Source: DAIRGB01 sp036794765 (GTDB lineage Bacteria; Patescibacteriota; JAHJAL01). Taken from it: a stretch of DNA of 13,183 nt. The stretch is from NCBI GenBank assembly GCA_036794765.1, contig DAIRGB010000032.1, positions 1 to 13,183 on the forward strand. Reading direction: 5' to 3'. Of the stretch, positions 1-5,090 are shown one piece after another; positions within the stretch are counted from its first letter, which is position 1; each line of letters begins with the position of its first letter. The notes below the pieces were generated by a model that ran no database searches, was not told where the DNA came from, and worked only from the letters and a program-made list of their open reading frames with translations. Made by a program: the position numbers and the translations under genes.

Positions 1-12
1 ATTAATAAAAAT

Positions 13-255
13 ATGAAAAATATTGAGCAAAGAATAAATAACGTAGTTGGGCAGTTGAATGGTATAAATCGGATGTTGAAAAAAAAAGAAAATTGTTTGG
101 AAGTTATTGTGCAATTGAAAGCGATTAAGTCGGCAGTAAATTCTTTATCAGTGAAGATTATGGAAGAAAATTTATCTGATTGTCTAAAGAATATTGATAA
201 AAAGACGAGGGATAAAATTTTGGTTTTGATAAACGAAGTGAATAAAATTAATTAA
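13..255 (+). CDS. CstR-like persulfide-sensing transcriptional repressor (CsoR/DUF156 family)
   Basis: An 80-residue all-helical repressor of the CsoR/RcnR/CstR family. The N-terminal block RINNVVGQLNGINRML (7-22) is the family's conserved helix 1. The two sensor cysteines are C28 (KENCLEV) and C57 (EENLSDCL). In copper-sensing CsoR the residue four before the second Cys is a His ligand; here it is N53. An ENLxxC motif is what I recall for Staphylococcus CstR, which forms di- and trisulfide links between its two cysteines and derepresses sulfide-detoxification genes. Persulfide sensing is therefore more likely than Cu(I) or Ni(II) sensing. The gene leads an operon with a transporter, thioredoxin and peroxiredoxin and probably autoregulates it, but its promoter and operator lie outside the window. 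Only 12 bases precede the ATG, they carry no Shine-Dalgarno sequence, and the frame stays open to base 1, so a slightly longer N-terminus is possible. Family is near certain; CstR subtype is probable. Confidence 0.85.
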   Translation: MKNIEQRINNVVGQLNGINRMLKKKENCLEVIVQLKAIKSAVNSLSVKIMEENLSDCLKNIDKKTRDKILVLINEVNKIN

Positions 256-271
256 AGTTTTGGGAGAGAAA

Positions 272-1417
272 ATGAAAGATAATAGGTATTCGCCATTATT
301 GTATTTGTCCGCTCTGGGAGCGGGGGGGACAGCGGTGGCATTTTTTGCGGTAATAAATTATACATTTGATCATGGTGAGGGATTGGCCAATGTTTCCCAG
401 GTCACTATGGAAAATTTGGTTTGGTGGAAATATTGGGTTTTTAGGGGTTTTGAGATCGGAATGATTGTTTTTTCTCTTATTCATTTGTTTTTAACAATAT
501 ATTTTTTGCCCGGACTGATTGGATTTCTTTTTGGTAGCGATTTTAAGACTTATATAAATGATCCGTTGAGAAACGCAGCGATTGTGGCTCCGCTGATTTC
601 GCTGATAATGTCGATAAATGTTTTGTTGTCCGTGGTGAGATTTTTTGTTCCATATTTGTACGATAATTTGCAATTGTTTATGTTGCCCGGTTTGGTGGTT
701 TGGGGAGTAATTTATGTAATAGTGATGGTAGTGGAAATATGGTTGTTGAAAATATCTTTTACCAATGGTTTTAATATAAATAAGATAAATTTTGGTTGGT
801 TATTACATCCATTTGTGTTGGGGATGTTGACGGTGACAGGTACTGGTATTGCGGCGATGGCCAAAGATTATGGTATTGCCACCGTGGCAACCGTAATGAC
901 GATTATGTCCGGAAGTATGGGTTTGTTTTTATTGTTGGTGAAAATGGTGGCGTTGTTTAAGAGTCATTTTGCCGCCACAGGTTTGCCGGAAAAACAATTT
1001 TTGCCAAGTTTTTTGATTGTGATTCCAAATATTACTTTGTATCCGATCAGTTTTTTTCGATTGGCACATTATTTTGAAAGACATCAAGGGGCTCATGTCC
1101 ATACATTTCAGCAGGTAGTGGTTTTGTCGGCTTGGTTGTTTGAGAGTTGGTATTTGATTTTTGGTTTGGTGTTGTTGATTGAATATTTTAAAAAGTATTT
1201 TAATCGTGACTTCACTGTTTCACAGTGGGGTTTGGTGTGTCCATTTGTGGCATATGTAGTTTTGGGTGCTTTTGTATATAAAATGTTTTTGCCTTATCAG
1301 TTGGTTTTTGGATTTTTGATTGTGATGACAGTTGTAATTTTGTTTTTGTTTTATAATTTGATGAGCAAACAGTTAGCTTGTTGGTCGCGGAAGTCAAAAG
1401 TGTTGAATTGTGAATAA
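272..1417 (+). CDS. TDT/SLAC1-family anion transporter, possible sulfite or thiol-anion exporter
   Basis: A 381-residue integral membrane protein with about ten hydrophobic segments (roughly residues 6-32, 55-88, 101-125, 137-161, 174-197, 201-230, 243-268, 280-305, 318-340, 343-365). This matches the ten-helix tellurite-resistance/dicarboxylate transporter (TehA/SLAC1) fold. Family-like features are the N-terminal SPLLYLSALGAGG, the GWLLHPF helix start and the WGLVCPF helix near the C-terminus. The family moves small anions (nitrate/chloride in SLAC1, sulfite in yeast Ssu1, dicarboxylate in Mae1). A CstR-like repressor directly upstream and redox genes downstream favour a sulfur oxyanion, in the role TauE plays in the S. 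aureus cst operon; this is inference from context. ATG 272 is chosen because GGGAG at 262-266 sits five bases before it; an in-frame TTG at 260 has no such signal. The gap to the repressor is 16 bases. Family assignment rests on topology and short motifs, so it is moderate. Confidence 0.65.
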   Translation: MKDNRYSPLLYLSALGAGGTAVAFFAVINYTFDHGEGLANVSQVTMENLVWWKYWVFRGFEIGMIVFSLIHLFLTIYFLPGLIGFLFGSDFKTYINDPLRNAAIVAPLISLIMSINVLLSVVRFFVPYLYDNLQLFMLPGLVVWGVIYVIVMVVEIWLLKISFTNGFNINKINFGWLLHPFVLGMLTVTGTGIAAMAKDYGIATVATVMTIMSGSMGLFLLLVKMVALFKSHFAATGLPEKQFLPSFLIVIPNITLYPISFFRLAHYFERHQGAHVHTFQQVVVLSAWLFESWYLIFGLVLLIEYFKKYFNRDFTVSQWGLVCPFVAYVVLGAFVYKMFLPYQLVFGFLIVMTVVILFLFYNLMSKQLACWSRKSKVLNCE

Positions 1418-1447
1418 TTTTTAATTGTTAAAAAATAGGAGATAATT

Positions 1448-1777
1448 ATGTCTGAGGTATTGCATTTAACAAATGAAAGTTTTGATCAGGAAGTTTTGCA
1501 GTCAAAGGTTCCGGTTTTAGTTGATTTTTGGGCGCCGTGGTGTGTGCCTTGTCAGATGATGGGGCCGATTTTGGATGATTTGGCTAATGACATTGGTGAT
1601 AAAGTGAAAATTGCTAAACTGGATATTGAAAATACTGATCATCAAGCGTTGGCAGAAAAGTATCGCATAAGTAGTATTCCAAGTTTAAAATTATTTTCTG
1701 GAGGCGAGGTGGTGAAAGAATTGATTGGATTACAGAGTAAAGACAAGTTGAAACAAGAGTTGAGCGAATGGATTTAG
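1448..1777 (+). CDS. trxA: Thioredoxin
   Basis: A 109-residue thioredoxin of normal length, a cytoplasmic disulfide reductase. The active site is W31-C32-V33-P34-C35, with the buried acid D26 in the LVDFWAPW strand and the cis-proline P78 in SSIPSLKLF; numbering nearly matches E. coli Trx1. The dipeptide between the cysteines is Val-Pro rather than the common Gly-Pro, which may alter redox potential modestly. AGGAGAT ends a few bases before the ATG, giving a good ribosome binding site. It lies 30 bases after the transporter and 23 before the peroxiredoxin, with no terminator between, so it is most likely cotranscribed. It is the natural electron donor for that peroxiredoxin and can also reduce protein persulfides, which fits the CstR-like regulator. 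No thioredoxin reductase is seen in the window. Confidence 0.95.
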   Translation: MSEVLHLTNESFDQEVLQSKVPVLVDFWAPWCVPCQMMGPILDDLANDIGDKVKIAKLDIENTDHQALAEKYRISSIPSLKLFSGGEVVKELIGLQSKDKLKQELSEWI

Positions 1778-1800
1778 TTTTTTAATTTTTGGAGGAATTT

Positions 1801-2526
1801 ATGGAAAACAGTGAAACAACAAATAATCAGAATAACTTTTCTATGCCCAGGATTGGGGACAAGGCGCCGGAGTTTAAAGCGATTACCACTCAAGGCGAGA
1901 TAGATTTTCCCAAACAATATGAGGGTGGTTGGGTGATTTTATTTAGTCATCCGGCGGATTTTACACCCGTTTGCACTTCAGAGTTTATGACTTTTGCAAA
2001 TTTGGAAGAAAAATTTTCAAAAGCAAATTGTAAATTGATTGGCTTGTCGGTCGATGGCTTGTATAGCCACATCGCTTGGTTACGAACTATTAAAGAAAAA
2101 ATTCAGTACAAAAATATGAAAGACGTAGAGGTTAAGTTTCCATTGATCGAGGATATTACCATGGAAGTTGCTAAAAAATATGGCATGATTCAACCGGGGG
2201 AAAGTAGTACCAAAGCAGTGAGAGCGGTATTTTTTATCGATCCCAATGGAGTGATCAGGGCGATTATTTATTATCCTCTCAGTTTGGGGAGAAATTTTGA
2301 AGAATTGTATCGGGCTTTGATAGCGATGCAAGTGGCAGATAAATATGGTGTGGCTTTGCCGGCCGATTGGCAGCCTGGCGAAGATGTGATTGTACCGCCG
2401 GCCGGATCGTGTGGAGTGGCCAAAGATCGTATGGATGGCAAAGAAGAGATGAAGTGTCACGATTGGTTTTTTTGTACAAAAAATGTAAGTAGGGAACAGA
2501 TTGAGAATGATTTGATTAAAAAATAG
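1801..2526 (+). CDS. Peroxiredoxin, Prx6/archaeal Tpx type
   Basis: A 241-residue thiol peroxidase reducing hydrogen peroxide and organic hydroperoxides. Residues about 15-160 form the AhpC/TSA fold, with peroxidatic C58 in PADFTPVCTSEF and the supporting arginine probably R141 in AVRAVFF. Residues about 165-226 are the 1-Cys-Prx C-terminal domain. Extra cysteines C204, C219 and C225 are present; KCHDWFFC (218-225) matches the CxDWWFC tail of archaeal enzymes such as the Aeropyrum thioredoxin peroxidase, where a tail Cys resolves the sulfenic acid. It should thus act as a 2-Cys enzyme despite its Prx6-like sequence, recycled by thioredoxin. ATG 1801 is chosen because GGAGG at 1791-1795 is five bases upstream; an in-frame TTG at 1789 would overlap that site. 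The first 14 residues are Asn-rich and probably disordered. It is the last gene of the redox operon, followed by a terminator. Confidence 0.95.
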   Translation: MENSETTNNQNNFSMPRIGDKAPEFKAITTQGEIDFPKQYEGGWVILFSHPADFTPVCTSEFMTFANLEEKFSKANCKLIGLSVDGLYSHIAWLRTIKEKIQYKNMKDVEVKFPLIEDITMEVAKKYGMIQPGESSTKAVRAVFFIDPNGVIRAIIYYPLSLGRNFEELYRALIAMQVADKYGVALPADWQPGEDVIVPPAGSCGVAKDRMDGKEEMKCHDWFFCTKNVSREQIENDLIKK

Positions 2527-2548
2527 GCAAGCTTTTGATGAATTATTT

Positions 2549-2557
2549 TAGTATATT
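2549..2557 (+). promoter_or_regulatory. Possible -10 promoter element upstream of the CPCC operon
   Basis: TAGTATATT followed by AAAT resembles the -10 boxes seen before three other genes here (TATAGT, TACAGT, TATATT). No -35 is recognisable and the preceding bases are TAG rather than TGN. If used, transcription would begin near 2564, inside the hairpin at 2561-2590. It is the only candidate I see for the 2615-3779 genes. Confidence 0.25.
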
Positions 2558-2560
2558 AAA

Positions 2561-2596
2561 TAGTAGAGTCATTGATTTTTGGCTCTACTATTTTTT
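2561..2596 (+). terminator. Intrinsic terminator after the peroxiredoxin gene
   Basis: TAGTAGAGTC (2561-2570) pairs with GGCTCTACTA (2581-2590) as a ten-pair stem with one G-U wobble and a ten-base loop, followed by six T (2591-2596). It closes the redox operon 34 bases after the peroxiredoxin stop. The next gene begins 18 bases further on, so partial read-through could feed it. Confidence 0.85.
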
Positions 2597-2614
2597 AAGG
2601 AATAATTAAGATCA

Positions 2615-2827
2615 ATGAAAACGGTAGTTAATTTTTTTCGAGCGCATTTAATAAAGATATTGCTTGTTTTGTTTTTGTCCGGCGCGAGTTGTCCTTGTTG
2701 TGGTGGTAGTTTATTTGTTTGCGGTAATAGTTTGAGTATTTTGGGATTACTAGGTATGGTTTTATTGGGGATGAGAAATTTGTTTTTTATAAAAATAAAA
2801 GAGATTAAGAAGTTATTTTATGGTTAG
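2615..2827 (+). CDS. Small membrane protein with CPCC cysteine motif, function unknown
   Basis: A 70-residue protein with two hydrophobic stretches (about 10-24 and 38-54) separated by a cysteine-rich turn: C26-P-C28-C29-G-G, then C36 in FVCG. The C-terminal IKIKEIKK is basic and probably cytoplasmic, so the hairpin would place the cysteines at or outside the outer membrane face. I do not recognise the family. Four cysteines in eleven residues suggest metal (Zn, Cu, Fe) binding or thiol redox chemistry. The start has only a weak, distant AAGG (2597-2600). It follows the peroxiredoxin terminator and is 5 bases from the next gene, so it probably belongs to the downstream operon. A spurious frame is unlikely given the membrane pattern and tight packing, but short length limits certainty. 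Confidence 0.65.
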   Translation: MKTVVNFFRAHLIKILLVLFLSGASCPCCGGSLFVCGNSLSILGLLGMVLLGMRNLFFIKIKEIKKLFYG

Positions 2828-2832
2828 ATGGG

Positions 2833-3339
2833 ATGAAAATAATTATTGTTGTTAATGATAAGATGCAGAAAAATTATCGGTATGAATTGACTGAGTCGGT
2901 TGGAAAAAATTTTCCTGGAGATTTTCGACCGGAGTTGACTCCAAAAGAAATGTTGGGGATGGGAATTTTTTGTGGCCGATATATGCGGGATTGTCAAAAT
3001 GAATTTCCCAAAGATTGGTTTGAGAAGGCAAAATTTGCGAAAGAAAAGCGGGATTGTTCTTTGAATTTTTTTCGGGTTAATGCCAGTATGCCACTAAGTT
3101 ATTGGGAAAAGAAAGGCTGGATTTATCCCGATGATCCGCGGGGTTGGTTCCAATGGTACTGTCGATACTACATGGGGCGGCGTATTTTTGAAGAGGACAA
3201 AAGACAGATCAAGAGATGGAAGGCGATGAAGAGGCATGTGGCGCAGATAAAGAAAAATTGTGTATTTGGTGATTGGGAATGTCGAAAGAAACAGAGACAG
3301 GCCTTGTTACATTGGGCTTATGATAGTAGGAGGATATAG
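2833..3339 (+). CDS. Conserved protein of unknown function, aromatic- and arginine-rich
   Basis: A soluble 168-residue protein without signal peptide or membrane segment. It resembles a conserved hypothetical family I recall from scattered bacteria, archaea and fungi, with the blocks ELTPKEML (34-41), FPKDWF (58-63), DPRGWFQWYCRYYMGRR (101-117), RQIKRWKAMKRHVAQI (124-139) and QALLHWAYDSR (156-166). No function is established that I know of. The second half is strongly basic and rich in Trp/Tyr, which would suit nucleic-acid or phosphate-ligand binding, but that is only a guess from composition. Cysteines occur at 47, 54, 75, 110, 143 and 150 without a clear metal-site spacing. It starts 5 bases after the CPCC peptide and ends 5 bases before the next gene, so the three are probably cotranscribed. 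The start is tentative because only a weak GG-rich stretch precedes it; an in-frame ATG at 2863 is an alternative. Confidence 0.85.
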   Translation: MKIIIVVNDKMQKNYRYELTESVGKNFPGDFRPELTPKEMLGMGIFCGRYMRDCQNEFPKDWFEKAKFAKEKRDCSLNFFRVNASMPLSYWEKKGWIYPDDPRGWFQWYCRYYMGRRIFEEDKRQIKRWKAMKRHVAQIKKNCVFGDWECRKKQRQALLHWAYDSRRI

Positions 3340-3344
3340 AAAAT

Positions 3345-3779
3345 ATGAGTGAAAAAGTAAGAATTTCTTCTTCCTGGACTTATGTGACAAAATATTTTTT
3401 GCCATGGGTTTGGATTGGCTTGATTGGCTATTTATTTTATTTACAATATAGATTAGAAAATTGGGGGAATGTTTTGTTGGTTGTTTTTGCAGGGGTGTTT
3501 GTTTTATATCTTGGGGTTTATTTGAATATTTCTTTAAAGGAAGTATTTTTGGATGATCAATATCTATATATTTCCGACTTTAATAAAGAAATAAGAGTTT
3601 CCCGTTCAAAGATTGAGCGGGTGACTGAATGGAATTTGAATAGAAGTCGTCAAGTATGGATTTATTTTACAGAGGAAACAGAATTTGGTAAGAAAGTAGT
3701 TTTTATGCCAACTTTCCAGTCAGGTTTGTTTTTTGCGGTTCATCCCATAGTTGAAGAGTTGAAGAAGAAAGTAAATTAA
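3345..3779 (+). CDS. Two-helix membrane protein with PH-like C-terminal domain
   Basis: A 144-residue protein. Two transmembrane segments (about 14-32 and 40-60) are followed by an alternating beta-strand region, EVFLDDQYLYISDFNKEIRV then SKIERVTEW and QVWIYFTEE, ending in a helix (about 128-143). This layout resembles small bacterial membrane proteins with a PH-like domain of the DUF304/bPH type, with the domain probably cytoplasmic. There are no catalytic residues to point to. AGGAGG at 3328-3333 is a strong Shine-Dalgarno sequence, though 11 bases from the ATG. It is the last gene of the 2615-3779 operon; the AT-rich 56 bases after it contain no convincing terminator. Function unknown; the domain call is from secondary-structure pattern only. 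Confidence 0.75.
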   Translation: MSEKVRISSSWTYVTKYFLPWVWIGLIGYLFYLQYRLENWGNVLLVVFAGVFVLYLGVYLNISLKEVFLDDQYLYISDFNKEIRVSRSKIERVTEWNLNRSRQVWIYFTEETEFGKKVVFMPTFQSGLFFAVHPIVEELKKKVN

Positions 3780-3799
3780 AAATTTTAGATGGATTTTTT

Positions 3800-3808
3800 T
3801 GGTATAGT
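3800..3808 (+). promoter_or_regulatory. Extended -10 promoter of the cation exchanger gene
   Basis: TGG-TATAGT is an extended -10 element 27 bases before the ATG at 3836. Transcription would start near 3815, leaving an untranslated leader of about 20 bases with no Shine-Dalgarno sequence. No good -35 is visible, as is usual for extended -10 promoters. Confidence 0.5.
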
Positions 3809-3835
3809 AAAGTTTGAACAATAACATTATTTAAT

Positions 3836-4981
3836 ATGAAAGATTGGCAGTTTGCAAAAATTATCGGTTGGTTGATGGTGGGTTTGGGGGCGAGATTTTA
3901 TTTGTTGCCTTTGCTGGAGAGTGAAAATCATGCTTTAGTGTGGTTGATTATTGCTGTTTTATTGGTGATTGGGGTGTATTTGATTCAACAGACAGCCAGT
4001 ATTATTGAAAAGACAACTGGGGTCTTGAAAGATCGGACTGGGTTGGCTGGTGGTTTGTTACAGGCTTTGGGTACGGCTTTTCCTGACATGGTAATCGGTG
4101 TGGTTTCGGCTATATTGAGTTTACAGGCAGCAGCCACTGATATCACTCGATCGATGAACTTGGCTATTATAGCAGCCAGTACAACTTTTGGTTCGAATAT
4201 TTATAATATTTTGCATGCGGCTTGGTGTGTTTATCGACAAAATAAAGCGGACAAACTTGGAAAGCGGATTTTGATGTTCCCCGGTATAAAATGGGGCGGG
4301 GTAGTGAAACCGTTGAAAGAACACAAGACGAAGCCGGGTGTAGCTGAGGTGAATGCGGCGATGGAAATATTGGTTTATCTGGGATTGTTAACTTTGATGG
4401 TGGCGGTGGGTATGGTTTTGTTTGGCAAGGTTGATAAAGGCGATGTTTTGGCGATGTTTCCCGGAGATTTGTATCAATTGACTAAGACGATTGGAGTGGT
4501 CGTTTTATTGGCAAGTTTGGCAATTATTTATGTTTTTCGAAGGTCGCATGCTACACATGAAGGCGAGGGAGAAGAAAATTATTATTTTGGACGTTCTTCT
4601 GTTAGAATTTGGTTGGATTTATTGTTGTCCGGTTTGGTGATTTTGTTGGCGGCCGAGAGTTTGATTGAGGCAGTGACGATGTTTTCTGAGTTGACCGGTG
4701 TACCTTATGTATTGACCGGTATTATTACGGCGTTGGTTGGTTGTTTGGGGGAGATGATTGTAATTCACAATTTTTCGGTTAATCCAAAAGGAAGATTGGC
4801 GGATGCGATTACGGGAGTGGTGATGGATAATGTAGTTACGATTATTGGCGCTTGTTTGATATCTATAATTGGCGGTATATTTTTGGGAAGCGATGCTTTG
4901 ATTATAATTTTTGTGGTAGTTTTATTTTCGAAAATTGTTCTTATTCATGAAGTGGCTGAGTTGAAGGACAATTTGAAGTAA
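3836..4981 (+). CDS. CaCA-superfamily cation exchanger (sodium/calcium exchanger-like)
   Basis: A 381-residue protein with about ten membrane helices and the two inverted alpha-repeats of Ca2+/cation antiporters. Repeat 1 is GGLLQALGTAFPDM (72-85) with GSNIYNIL (119-126). Repeat 2 is TGIITALVGCLGEM (294-307) with MDNVVTIIGA (330-339). A hydrophilic loop rich in Lys (about 133-172) and an acidic HATHEGEGEE stretch (238-247) separate helices. In the family the repeats carry GTSxPE with Glu as the ion ligand; here repeat 1 has Asp84 after the Pro and repeat 2 has Gly-Glu306 with no Pro, and the second GSN is MDN. The fold is therefore clear but ion choice (Ca2+, Na+, K+ or H+) is not. It appears monocistronic, with an extended -10 upstream and a terminator 20 bases after the stop. 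No Shine-Dalgarno sequence precedes the ATG. Confidence 0.85.
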   Translation: MKDWQFAKIIGWLMVGLGARFYLLPLLESENHALVWLIIAVLLVIGVYLIQQTASIIEKTTGVLKDRTGLAGGLLQALGTAFPDMVIGVVSAILSLQAAATDITRSMNLAIIAASTTFGSNIYNILHAAWCVYRQNKADKLGKRILMFPGIKWGGVVKPLKEHKTKPGVAEVNAAMEILVYLGLLTLMVAVGMVLFGKVDKGDVLAMFPGDLYQLTKTIGVVVLLASLAIIYVFRRSHATHEGEGEENYYFGRSSVRIWLDLLLSGLVILLAAESLIEAVTMFSELTGVPYVLTGIITALVGCLGEMIVIHNFSVNPKGRLADAITGVVMDNVVTIIGACLISIIGGIFLGSDALIIIFVVVLFSKIVLIHEVAELKDNLK

Positions 4982-5000
4982 AGAAATTCTTTATATATAA

Positions 5001-5035
5001 AGACTCAAAGTGTTTAGTGCGCTTTGAGTTTTTTT
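5001..5035 (+). terminator. Intrinsic terminator after the exchanger gene
   Basis: ACTCAAAGTG (5003-5012) pairs with the arm 5020-5029 (CGCTTTGAGT), ten pairs with one wobble around a seven-base loop, followed by seven T (5029-5035). The surface-protein promoter begins only 15 bases later. Confidence 0.85.
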
Positions 5036-5049
5036 ATATGAAAAAAATT

Positions 5050-5058
5050 TGATACAGT
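5050..5058 (+). promoter_or_regulatory. Extended -10 promoter of the giant surface-protein gene
   Basis: TGA-TACAGT is an extended -10 element; transcription would start near 5065 and leave a leader of about 26 bases. A weak GGA (5080-5082) lies eight bases before the ATG at 5091. No clear -35 is seen, and that position falls within the T tract of the preceding terminator. Confidence 0.45.
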
Positions 5059-5090
5059 GAATGTGAGCACATTTTTTTTGGACTATCAAA

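Noticed and set aside
1789..1800. TTG start for the peroxiredoxin, adding four residues
   Set aside because: It would overlap the GGAGG at 1791-1795 that correctly positions ATG 1801.
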